A stretch of DNA of 64,000 nucleotides from Cryoendolithus antarcticus (Eukaryota > Ascomycota > Dothideomycetes > Cladosporiales > Cladosporiaceae): the NCBI GenBank assembly GCA_002077065.1, contig NAJO01000009.1, forward strand, positions 124,001 to 188,000, read 5' to 3'. The notes under the pieces are model-generated. The model ran no database searches. It was not told where the DNA came from and worked only from the letters and a program-made list of their open reading frames with translations. The first letter of the stretch is position 1, and every line of letters begins with the position of its first letter. Below are positions 41,022-50,338 of this stretch, one piece after another. The translations under genes and the position numbers were made by a program.

Positions 41022-42095
41022 TCACTTTCCTCTCGAGATCAGTTCCTTGCTCGCCACCGGGAGGAACCTGCCTTTGTATATCGAAAACATGATCATGATC
41101 CACAGCCAGATTCGAGTAACATCGAACATCCCCTTCCAGCTAATTGGCACAAATGACTCTTTCGATTGCTCGTCGAAGCTTTTCTCGACTTCGAGGAACA
41201 TCTTTGGGTCATCTGTGATTACCCCATCCAAGCCGCGCCGAATACACCATTCCATTTTATCCCGCTCGTTGACTGTCCAAGCTAGTACTTGTCGCTTATC
41301 AGCCTTCGCATCTGCGATAAACCTCTTTCCGCCAGGTGCTATGAGAATGGGGAGTAGCATGTTGAAGCCCACGTTTGGCACGGTAAAGAAGTGTCGTGCG
41401 TACGCGACGCTGAAGCCAATATGCATGACCGGAAAGGCAGGGAGGTGTTTCAGTGCCAATGGCAAAAACTTTGCAGCCCATATACCGAGCACGACTCGGG
41501 AGGTCCAGGGATTGGTGTTTGAAGCCGGGTGCTCGGCCAAGGTCTTAGCAATCAACTTCATGACTTTCTCCGCGTCATTGTCGAGCTTGATGTCCAATAG
41601 CAGCCATGTGTCCTTCAGCGCCGGCTCTGTCAAGTAGTCTAGCAGCTCCCCTAGCCGCGGCATAGCCTCATGCGGCTTCGCGATCGTCCTCAACCCCTCG
41701 ATCTCATTCCAGTCCACATCCACAATCTTCTCTGCCCTCCCAAAACACCTCTTCAATGTCGCATCGTGGCTTAGCACCACAATCCCATCCTTCGTCAAAT
41801 GCACATCCGTCTCTAGCGCGTGCGCTCCAGCTTTGACAGCGCCGCGGAAAGCGGCCATGGTATTCTCGGGGTGCGCGGCTTTGTAGCCGCGGTGGGCGAT
41901 GCATTGCGGACGGCGGCGTTTTTGGGCGTCGAGGCGCGCGGAGGTCCAGATTGGGGTTGGGAACGTTGGTGAGGGAGGGAGCTCGGTCGGCGAGGCGAGG
42001 GAGTCGACGCCAGGTTGCAGGAGCATTGGAGGGACTGAGAGGGGTGAAGGGATGCGGGAGAGGAGGGGATCGAGGTCGGATGATGGGGGTGCCAT
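41022..42095 (-). CDS. PGC1: Phosphatidylglycerol phospholipase C (GDPD family)
   Basis: Intronless 357-residue glycerophosphodiester phosphodiesterase-domain protein of the yeast Pgc1 type, which degrades phosphatidylglycerol in mitochondria/lipid droplets. Catalytic motifs: 'CIAHRGYKAAHPENT' (H68, R69; PENT 76-79), 'ALETDVHLTKDGIVVLSHD' (metal-binding E95/D97, general acid/base H110), 'WLLLDIKLDND', 'VLAWTVNE' and 'GVITDDP'. The C-terminal hydrophobic helix ('IWLWIMIMFSIYKGRFL', about 328-344) matches the Pgc1 membrane anchor. The first ~50 residues are Pro/Ser-rich. Start ATG 42095. Confidence 0.88.
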   Translation of the reverse strand: MAPPSSDLDPLLSRIPSPLSVPPMLLQPGVDSLASPTELPPSPTFPTPIWTSARLDAQKRRRPQCIAHRGYKAAHPENTMAAFRGAVKAGAHALETDVHLTKDGIVVLSHDATLKRCFGRAEKIVDVDWNEIEGLRTIAKPHEAMPRLGELLDYLTEPALKDTWLLLDIKLDNDAEKVMKLIAKTLAEHPASNTNPWTSRVVLGIWAAKFLPLALKHLPAFPVMHIGFSVAYARHFFTVPNVGFNMLLPILIAPGGKRFIADAKADKRQVLAWTVNERDKMEWCIRRGLDGVITDDPKMFLEVEKSFDEQSKESFVPISWKGMFDVTRIWLWIMIMFSIYKGRFLPVASKELISRGK

Positions 42096-43365
42096 GGCTG
42101 TTGTGTGGAGTCTCCGGAATGCTTGAAGAGGGAAGCGACTGTTGACTGGTCGACTGGTGGTGCTGAACGAGTGTGGCCTTGGGGCATGCAGTCACAGCCT
42201 CCTACTCATATGTGCGAATGCGAAATAGTATGCGAAAGGGCGCGCAAGTGGGAAGGAACAGAGCAGTCTGATAAGAGAACAAACTAACGCCATCCTTCAC
42301 TTACGAAGTCCTATCGGCACATGCGCTCAAAACATACTTTCCTACCCGGACGCGCGCACTAATGCGGTCCAAGTGGTGCTCAATTGAGGTTTGTGATTCG
42401 TTTATGCAAGGAAGAGGCGTGCGAGGGTAAGCTTCTGATCGACCGGGCGTGGAGGTAAGCATCTTACACGCGGGTACCATACGTTGCGAACGCCACATCG
42501 TCACTGGCCGAAATCTTCCGAGGCCTAGGTCTGGCATGTGGCATTCACTTTGGCTCGCATCGATCGGAATCGCTATATAGTCAATGTCGACTTCGTCAAT
42601 CGAATCTGCGAGCGACGTCTGGCATGATCGAGCCGTCAAGACGGCTGACGTCTAGCCAGCAGGAGTGAACAACATCGAGCCCGACGCACTGTTACGTTGA
42701 ACATGCATGTTTTCAAGCCTACCACTAGCGCCGCAGCACGAGGCGCGGATCACTCGCTTGCCGAGCCCCCATGTGATCTGCTTTTGCCGTACGAGGTAAA
42801 AAGACTGCAAGCAAAACCTGGACGGCGATATTATGCGCAGGCATCCCATCTCTCGCGCTGCGCTCGCTAGGACTGCTGACGAAGAAGCGGTCAGGCTTGC
42901 TTGCATAATAAGGTGCATGTAATTTGTGTAGATTGCTGTGAGTAGCGAAGTACCACAGAGTATGAACAGACAGCACTCACCCCTGGGTTCGGCGTACAAG
43001 GTGGAAGCGATGAGTATGATCGCAACAGATCGAAGCCCAGATAGGCTGGATTGAAAGAGGTCCCTCGCCTTGTTCATCAATACCGTTCTGACCGATCGAA
43101 CCGATCCTGGAATGTGCCAGTTTTGTGCCTGCTACGCTGCGACACTGCAATAAAGAGTCTCCGTGATATGGAGAAGCTAGAGCGCGAAGAGAGGTGAGTA
43201 GGTCGGTGCAAGCTGTGAGGCTATCCTGCCGTTGCCTCTGTCGCGTTGTACGATCGATCTGCTACTCCTAACGATCAGTCGCAAACGTGTCACCATCACT
43301 ACCACCATCTCGCCCCATCTGCAAGATGACGCTCTATCCACATCCATCGGGTTTCCATCCTCTGC
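42096..43365. other. Intergenic, no confident gene
   Basis: 1270 bp. A minus-strand frame (42652-43080) begins with a hydrophobic segment ('LRSVAIILIASTLYAEPRG') followed directly by a good donor (gtgagt); it may be a small two-exon gene, but I cannot confirm it. Frame 42301-42639 is featureless. Confidence 0.4.
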
Positions 43366-43815
43366 ATGGCAACCCACCCTCCCTGTCTCGGCTGCACGAG
43401 GCCAGAATGCAGCCTCTTCTCCCAGGCCATGCTGATCAACCGCGTCTCCAACAATGTCTCCCTCACAACCACGTACAACGCTGATTGGCACAGGCGTCTG
43501 ACATACTATTCCCACCATCGAGATCGAAGAGATCCTATGCGTCCGCCAAAGCCAGTGCTCATCGTGCCTGCTGATGCTGCGGGCGGCGATTCAGAAGTCG
43601 AAATCTGCTTCAACAGACAGCCCTTTCGTGTGCTGCCAGAGGTAAGTGGTTGGGATGTTCTGCGTCGAAGAGACCTTGTCCGGGAGCAAGGTAGCAGCGG
43701 ACTAGGGGTTGAGGTGTTGGTGGATGAGCAAGCGCTGCGCCGGGCGGCAAGTCTGCCGTCTACGAGCTCACATGCCATGTTCGATGACATAGATTGGCCC
43801 CCAGCGAGTGTCTAG
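43366..43815 (+). CDS. Hypothetical protein, weak support
   Basis: Single open frame of 149 residues from ATG 43366. N-terminal Cys cluster ('PPCLGCTRPEC', C-x2-C-x4-C), then Arg/His-rich 'DWHRRLTYYSHHRDRRDP', then 'PVLIVPADAAGGDSEVEIC' and 'LPEVSGWDVLRRRDLVREQG'. No recognised family, signal peptide or membrane span. Composition is balanced and the upstream stop is close, but overlapping frames on the minus strand (43506-43790, 43177-43518) weaken the case. I list it because it is the best open frame in a 2.4 kb stretch. Confidence 0.35.
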   Translation: MATHPPCLGCTRPECSLFSQAMLINRVSNNVSLTTTYNADWHRRLTYYSHHRDRRDPMRPPKPVLIVPADAAGGDSEVEICFNRQPFRVLPEVSGWDVLRRRDLVREQGSSGLGVEVLVDEQALRRAASLPSTSSHAMFDDIDWPPASV

Positions 43816-44520
43816 CGGCGTTCTCGGGATATCTCATCATCGCCAGCTGCGTCGTCGTCGTTCGCGCGCTTTGCGAGTGCGAAATTTGATTCTTGGGAAC
43901 TTGCCCGGTAGAAACTCAATCGATATTTTAACGACGCTTGTTGGATTTTCGCGAGGACCAAGGGTGATCCGGAGAGACAGAGATGAGGGCGTGAAGGAGT
44001 CGTGGAAGTGGACTTGTTTGTGCTCTTGGGATGGGTCGCCTGGGAAAGGGGGGTATTCTGAGAGAGGCATCGTGAAAGCTTTCCAGCAGTGGTACAGAAT
44101 GGGAATGACAGAGAATTAGAAGAGAGTAGGAAAAGGTCTATACTTCGCGACTCGACGCCTATCATCTTCACTGACCTCAGCCGTCAATATGTCTAGCACA
44201 TGTGCCTCGAGACGAGACCTCGGGGCAACAGTCTCACGTGTCACATGATGGAGGTCGGAACTTGAGACATGCTTCGACGTACATATGATCGTAGAAGACT
44301 GAACAACCTGGCATGCTCAGAGTAATGGCGGATTGCCGACTAGATGTTATGGTGGTAGGTTGGAAAATGAGATGCGAAGGATGAAGAGGAGAAGCTCGAA
44401 AGTGATGCACGGTGGATCGCGTGAGCTTCGTGTCAAGGTGCCCCACCACTGCGCGTGTTCCCTCTGCGTGAAGCATCAGTTAATAGATGTGACGACCATC
44501 AGACAGGGCAGGCCGCCAGA
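43816..44520. other. Intergenic, no gene called
   Basis: 705 bp before gamma-tubulin. Minus-strand frames (43812-44171; 43837-44070, starting 'MPLSEYPPFPGD') overlap in different frames and show no family; not called. Confidence 0.4.
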
Positions 44521-46108
44521 ATGCCTCGGTGAGCAGTGGTAGGCCTCCAACAGCCTCTACCAGCCAGACTGACAACTTGTAGGGAGATCATAACCCTCCA
44601 GGCCGGCCAATGCGGCAACAGCGGTGCGTGCTCCTCCTCCAGCGACCTTCACTTACACATCTCTGATCTCCTGCCCTCACAGTCGGCTCCCAATTCTGGC
44701 AACAACTCTGCCAAGAACACGGTATAAACCAAGACGGCAACCTTCACCCCTACGCCGCCGAAGGGCCCCACGCAGGCGGCGACCGCAAAGACGTCTTCTT
44801 CTACCAATCCGACGACACGCGCTACATCCCGCGCGCAATCCTCCTAGACCTCGAGCCCCGCGTCATAGACTCCATCTTATCAGGCCCCTACAAGAACATC
44901 TACAACCCGGAGAATGTCTACGTGCACAAGTCTGGCACCGGGGCGGGGAATAATTGGGCCGCTGGGTATGCTATGGGGGAGACGATTCAGGACGAGGTGC
45001 TGGACATAATTGATCGGGAGGCGGATGGGAGTGATAGCTTGGAGGGATTCATGTTGTTGCATTCTATTGCTGGAGGGACGGGGAGTGGATTGGGGAGTTT
45101 CTTGCTGGAGAGACTGAACGATCGGTTTCCGAAGAAGTTGATTCAGACTTATTCGGTGTTTCCGGGGAATCAGGATGATATTGTTGTGCAGCCGTACAAC
45201 TCCCTGCTGAGCTTGCGGAGGTTGACGCAGAATGCGGATTCGGTGGTTGTGCTGGACAACGGGGCATTGAGCAGGATCGCGGCGGACACGCTGCATGTTC
45301 AGGAGCCGTCGTTCGCGCAGACGAACCAGTTGGTGAGCACGGTGATGTGTGCTAGCACGGCGACGCTGAGGTATCCGGGGTATATGCACAATGATCTGGT
45401 GGGGATCGTGGCGAGCTTGATACCGACGCCAAGATGCCATTTCTTGCAGACGAGCTACACGCCCTTCACAGGTAACAACGTCGAGGCCGCGAAGCTGGTT
45501 CGGAAGACGACTGTGTTGGATGTGATGCGGCGACTGCTGCAGCCGAAGAACAGGATGGTGTCTGCCAATCCAAGCAAAACGAGCTGCTACATCTCGATCC
45601 TGAACATCATCATGGGCGAGGCGGATCCAACTGATGTGAGTGCACACCCTTGACGCCTCCACGACTACCACTGACAGCACCACAGGTCCACAAATCCCTC
45701 CTCCGCATCCGCGAACGCCAACTCGCAACCTTCATCCCGTGGGGCCCAGCCTCGATTCAAGTCGCCCTCTCCCGCACATCCCCCTACCTCCAGCCTCCAT
45801 ACTCCTCGCGACCCCCACCGCGAGTAAGCGGCCTCATGCTGGCAAACCACACCGGCATTGCAACGCTGTTCAAGCGCATCGTCGCGCAGTATGACATGTT
45901 GCGGAAGCGGAATGCGTTCCTGGAGCAGTACAAGCGCGAGGAGCCGTTTAGGGATGGGTTGGGGGAGTTTGATGAGGCGAGGACGGTGGCGGTGGATTTG
46001 ATTGCGGAGTATGAGGCTGCGGAGAAGGCTAACTATTTGAGTGGGGATGGGGAGGAGGAGGCGGAAACGGGGGCTGATCGGAGGACGGATGGTGTTACGG
46101 GGAGGTAG
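44521..46108 (+). CDS. mipA: Gamma-tubulin
   Basis: Microtubule-nucleating tubulin of the spindle pole body. Four exons: 44521-44528 (8 bp), 44583-44623 (41 bp), 44683-45635, 45686-46108; introns 54, 59 and 50 bp; 474 residues. The 8-bp exon encodes M-P-R(first two bases), and the joined start reads '[20 protein letters not shown]', the canonical gamma-tubulin N-terminus. GTP loop '[12 protein letters not shown]'; gamma-specific blocks '[20 protein letters not shown]' and '[19 protein letters not shown]'; C-terminal '[20 protein letters not shown]'. Alpha or beta tubulin is excluded by the '[13 protein letters not shown]' block. The C-terminal tail is acidic and some 20 residues longer than common homologues. 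Confidence 0.96.
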
Positions 46109-46620
46109 AGGGGTTGTGATGTGATGATGAGGCGTTCCGGGGAGTCTTATGGCTTAGATACCATTGCTGGAGATGCCGATCGCTTGCAGGCCGCTAAGTT
46201 TCGCAATAGCATCTGCTTCAGGTGGCAGCATTGCCCTGAGAGATACGAGGCGGGCTACGCCACCTTCTGCGATCCTCTTGAAAGCACGACCGGAGTATAG
46301 GTGTTTTAAGATGCCGGCGCCGTGAGCATCCGGAAACGCTTTCTTACGTTTATCAATGTGGCGGAGCTAGGTTGATCGAACGACTTTGTGTCATGTCTTG
46401 GCGAGCGGCACTCGCACGACACCTTGGACCTCTCACCGCAACGTGGTGTGCCTCAGTGTGATCAGGTGTTCCCCTTGACTTCATGACAGGTCATACAACT
46501 AGATAGTTTCAACCCCAAGATTCCTTCAACAGGCTTGTCATGTACCAACCCAGGTAGATCGCTACCACTTCTCTCGCCGGGACTGTCATCTCCCACAAGG
46601 CGCCCCTGCTCGTACACGAA
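46109..46620. other. Upstream region of the SREBP gene
   Basis: 512 bp. I looked for sterol response elements (RTCA[TCG][CG]CCACY) near the start and found only a near miss, GTCATCTCCCAC around 46585, with one extra base. No gene. Confidence 0.4.
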
Positions 46621-49491
46621 ATGGAGAACGACATGGCGTGGCAAGGAGGGTTCGCCTCGACTTTCGACGCGCAATTAGGTCAGAACAACGAAGATTGGGA
46701 GGATTGGCTGCGATGGGACCCGGCAGCTGGGGACCAGACATCCCCAGACATGGGCTTTTCTTCGCATGCTGGCTCGAGCAAGCACGATTCTCCTGTACAG
46801 GACCCGGTATTCCCGGCCAGCGCTTTTGACGGACTGAATGGGACAATAGCACCACCGCTCATCGTGAGCGACGAGGGTATGGACTTCGGCGCTGGGATGG
46901 GTGATCGTGGCTTTGCATTTGGAATGGCAGGTGCGGCACCGGAAAACTTCAGCTTCGACCCTGCGTTGATGAGCCAGATGAACATGGAGGGCACGATCAA
47001 GCCATATCAGATGAATGCTCCCCTGCCTGTACAACCTCTAGCTGCGCCTGAAGAACAAGCCCTGCTCTCTGCGCTGTCTGCAGATCCCAACTTCGGGCAA
47101 GGAACTTTGGGCCAAGCGCCTGTAGCTTCGACCACTGAGCACAGTCCGGCATCTTCCAACAGCAAGCGCACGAGCTTGTCATCGCAAACATCGCCGGACC
47201 CACCACCGAAGAAGAAGGGAGGACGGAAGAGGAAGGTGGACGCAGTCGAGAAGGAGGCCGTGGACGATGGGGAGCAGCAATATGATGAGGATGGCCGCCC
47301 AATCAAGAAGACATCACACAATGTCATCGAGAAGCGGTATCGCAACAACCTCAACGACAAGATTGTTGCACTGCGGAATAGCGTCCCTGCTTTGAGAGCT
47401 ATGAGCCGTATCAACGCTGGTGATGACTCCGAGGATCTTGAAGGTCTGGCTCCAGCACACAAACTCAACAAGGCTACTGTCATGGCGAAGGCAACGGAGT
47501 ATATCAAGCATCTCGAGAAAAGGAATAACACCATGCAAGATGACATGAACGCTCTGAAAGCCAGGCTCGCGGCCGTGGAGGCTACGATCAACCAGTCCCG
47601 TGAACGATCAGCAAGCATGAGCATCAGTCCTCCCAGTGGCACCATGCGACCTCGCGAGATGTCAAATGTGTCTCAACCTGCACAGACATACCTCAACATA
47701 CCAACTCAGAGGCAACAGCAGCAATACTCACAAACCCAATCGCCACCAAATTACAACCGACCACCGAATCCACCAGCTGAAGCACAGAATCAGCAAGGCG
47801 TGCGCGGTGGCCGAGGCGGCATGATGAACAAGCTCATGCTTGGCTCCATGGCAGGTCTCATGGTGATGGAAGGCTACACGGAGTCTTCTGGTACAAGTTC
47901 AGATGGCTCGAGTCGTGGACTGTTCGCTGTACCCGGCATGGATCGCCTGGTCAGACGTGGCTTGTCTTCTCCATCACCCGGCGAGCTATCGACACAGGCC
48001 TTCATGCCACTGTTCAAGCTACTTCTAGTGCTTGGTGCGGTCATATACCTGATCGCGCCACTACTGACACCTCGACCAAAGGCAAAGCAAGCAGCCCGTA
48101 CGCACGTACGCTTACCTAAAGCGCCATCTCTTGCATCGCCTGTTGAAGTGCGACGTAAGGCATGGTTGACGGCTGTGCAGAGTGTCTGGATTCCGAAACA
48201 CTTCCTGCTTGAGGTATATGCTGTCGCGTCCAAGATGCTGAAGCTGTCGATACGCCGACTGATCGGCGCTGAGACCTACACGATGCTCACTGGTCTCAAC
48301 AGTGAAGAAGAAGCTGCACGCATCAAGGCGTGGGACATCGCAATCGACGCTCAGCTAGCTGGCGGCGACGCTGAAGTGAGCTACTACCGCCTGCTACTCA
48401 CACTTATGGCAAGTGGTACGCTACCAGACTCACCCACAAGACTCATGCAGAAGGCCGTGCACTTCCGTGTCTTTTTCTGGGACGTCGCCAACGCCGGCTA
48501 TGGCAACCTGGTGGGCTTCAAGCAGCTTACAGAGCGAGTCGGCAAGATCTACTGGGAGTCAGCACGTAAGCAGCAGAAGGAACTGCTGCACGCGAAGCAG
48601 CAGGGTCGCCCGACGGCCGGAGACGATGTGGACCTCCTGCCAGACCATTTGGCTAGACTGGTCGAGCTCGACTGCGACGAAGTGCTCGGTGATGAGATGA
48701 TTCAGCGTGCATGGAATCTGGCGTGGAACAAGCCATCAGCTCACGCACTCGTTCATAACGCAGCAAGAGACAGCGTCGTCGAGGACCATGCTATCCGCTC
48801 TCCACTCGACGCTGTTGCTGCGTGGTACTCCAACATCTTGATCGACGAAACACTGGCGGACACCTTGAGTACTAGGCACTCCAAGATTGACATGGAGTAC
48901 TACCTCGGTCTTGCGGTCAGCGTTGCACCACCCGCATCCGGCACGGAAGCAAGGTCACTGGCGGCGAAGGCTGTACTCTCAAACACAAATCGCGAGGCGA
49001 ACATCATCACTGCGCTTGAGTGCTTGCCAGCTTCCTCTCCCACCAGCCCAAGCATGAATATTGTCAATCACGCGCCGGCCTCCCCGGAGGTGCGGACCGC
49101 GCTCACTATTGCCAAGCTGATCTCACTTTCGGCCCCCACCACTTCACCGGCCGCGAAGCTGAGTGTGTCGCAGTCGCTGGGGAGAATCCATTTCGCCCCA
49201 GCACACTTCACTCTGCTCACTGCAGTAGCATCAGTCCGATTAATGCAGGTTATGACAGCTGACCGTCATGCCACATCACCCATCGATCATGGCGTCGAGA
49301 ATCTTGCATGCAATCTGCGAGTCTGGGTTGGGACGGTAGCTGGACGATCTTCTGGTCTGCATAGATCGCAGAGGAACAGGGTCGTTGAGGTATGCTTGGG
49401 CGTTGTAAGGAAGCTTGGAGGTTGGGAGGTGGACAGTGGATATGGGAGTCGTGGGGGAAGCCCGACTAGGATGCAGGAGGTGACGAAATAA
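46621..49491 (+). CDS. srbA: SREBP-type membrane-bound bHLH transcription factor
   Basis: Intronless 956-residue factor; in Aspergillus SrbA senses hypoxia/sterol loss, is cleaved by the Dsc pathway and activates ergosterol, iron and azole-response genes. Acidic N-terminal activation region; basic helix with 'HNVIEKRYRNNLNDKI' from residue 233; Tyr240 is the SREBP-diagnostic residue (Arg in other bHLH proteins). The loop is long ('INAGDDSEDLEGLAPAHK') before helix 2 'KATVMAKATEYIKHLEKR'. Two membrane segments: about 403-420 ('LMLGSMAGLMVMEGY') and 461-484 ('FKLLLVLGAVIYLIAPLL'). The rest is the conserved SREBP C-terminal domain (DUF2014-like). Start: ATG 46621; no upstream exon was found. Confidence 0.93.
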   Translation: MENDMAWQGGFASTFDAQLGQNNEDWEDWLRWDPAAGDQTSPDMGFSSHAGSSKHDSPVQDPVFPASAFDGLNGTIAPPLIVSDEGMDFGAGMGDRGFAFGMAGAAPENFSFDPALMSQMNMEGTIKPYQMNAPLPVQPLAAPEEQALLSALSADPNFGQGTLGQAPVASTTEHSPASSNSKRTSLSSQTSPDPPPKKKGGRKRKVDAVEKEAVDDGEQQYDEDGRPIKKTSHNVIEKRYRNNLNDKIVALRNSVPALRAMSRINAGDDSEDLEGLAPAHKLNKATVMAKATEYIKHLEKRNNTMQDDMNALKARLAAVEATINQSRERSASMSISPPSGTMRPREMSNVSQPAQTYLNIPTQRQQQQYSQTQSPPNYNRPPNPPAEAQNQQGVRGGRGGMMNKLMLGSMAGLMVMEGYTESSGTSSDGSSRGLFAVPGMDRLVRRGLSSPSPGELSTQAFMPLFKLLLVLGAVIYLIAPLLTPRPKAKQAARTHVRLPKAPSLASPVEVRRKAWLTAVQSVWIPKHFLLEVYAVASKMLKLSIRRLIGAETYTMLTGLNSEEEAARIKAWDIAIDAQLAGGDAEVSYYRLLLTLMASGTLPDSPTRLMQKAVHFRVFFWDVANAGYGNLVGFKQLTERVGKIYWESARKQQKELLHAKQQGRPTAGDDVDLLPDHLARLVELDCDEVLGDEMIQRAWNLAWNKPSAHALVHNAARDSVVEDHAIRSPLDAVAAWYSNILIDETLADTLSTRHSKIDMEYYLGLAVSVAPPASGTEARSLAAKAVLSNTNREANIITALECLPASSPTSPSMNIVNHAPASPEVRTALTIAKLISLSAPTTSPAAKLSVSQSLGRIHFAPAHFTLLTAVASVRLMQVMTADRHATSPIDHGVENLACNLRVWVGTVAGRSSGLHRSQRNRVVEVCLGVVRKLGGWEVDSGYGSRGGSPTRMQEVTK

Positions 49492-49761
49492 TGGCAGTAT
49501 GGGATGATGATCATGAGCAGTAGCCTGTATGGCAATGGCATGACTTGTATAGACACATCAAAGTGGCTGCCCTCATCGTGACTTTACGCATGCCGATCGG
49601 AGACAAAAACGCCGACCTCCGCCAAGACTTCGCAGAAATTCGACATCCACATTAACTGAGCCGCAACTCCAACCCAGCGCTTTCACTCTGCAGACGTAGG
49701 ATAGCCACTTCTTTGCGTCCCACCACAAACACATCACCTAATCATTCACAACACCGTCACC

Positions 49762-50338
49762 ATGGTCGCCACAGTACGTATCTCGCTTTGCTCCCACGCC
49801 CGGACGCCTTGACTGGCAGTTCCGCGGCCGTGAGTAGGCTTGAGAGCAAGTAACTGAGCGCAGTCAAATGTAGAAAGTCAACACCAAGCCAGCGGCTGGC
49901 ACCAAGAGCGCGGGCGGAAAGAAGGCCGGCAAGGTGACGAAGAAGGTATGCGATCCTCTGCGACCCCCACAGGCTGCTATCGCGCAAGCAGGACACTGAC
50001 CACGGCTGCAACAGTACATCATCAACGCTACGCAACCCGTCAACGACCGCATCTTCGACGCCGGCGCCTACACGACCTTCCTGCAACAGCGCATCAAGGT
50101 CGACGGCCGCACCGCCAACCTCGGCGACAACATCACCGTCTCCAACTTGGGCGATGGACGTATTGAGGTTGTGTCGCATCAGGATTTCAGCGGGAGGTAC
50201 TTGAAGTACTTGACCAAGAAGTTCTTGAAGAAGCAGCAGTTGCGGGATTGGTTGAGGGTCGTGAGCACGAACAAGGGGGAGTACTCGCTCAAGTTCTTCA
50301 ATGTGGTGGGCGAGGAGGGGGATGAGGATGAGGATTAG
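49762..50338 (+). CDS. RPL22: 60S ribosomal protein L22
   Basis: eL22 of the large ribosomal subunit. Three exons: 49762-49773 (12 bp, M-V-A-T), 49874-49945, 50015-50338; introns 100 and 69 bp; 135 residues. The joined N-terminus is Lys/Ala-rich ('KVNTKPAAGTKSAGGKKAG', 'KVTKK'), then 'YIINATQPVNDRIFDAGAYT', 'NLGDNITVSNLGDG', 'SGRYLKYLTKKFLKKQQLRD', 'WLRVVSTNKGEYSLKFFNV' and an acidic end (EEGDEDED), all typical of eL22. Intron-rich short 5' exons are usual for fungal ribosomal protein genes. The 100-bp first intron (gtacgt; TAACTGA; aatgtag) is the longest in the window. Confidence 0.94.

Noticed and set aside
42652..43080. Minus-strand frame with hydrophobic N-terminus and a gtgagt donor
   Set aside because: No family recognised, acceptor and second-exon frame ambiguous; could be real, but not supported enough to call.
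43837..44070. 77-residue minus-strand frame starting MPLSEYPPFPGD
   Set aside because: Overlaps another minus-strand frame, basic Arg tail, no homologue recognised.
44880..45728. 282-codon minus-strand frame opposite gamma-tubulin
   Set aside because: Antisense of strongly conserved tubulin coding sequence; composition reflects codon bias.
46585..46597. Possible sterol response element before the SREBP gene
   Set aside because: GTCATCTCCCAC does not fit the 11-bp consensus (one extra base).
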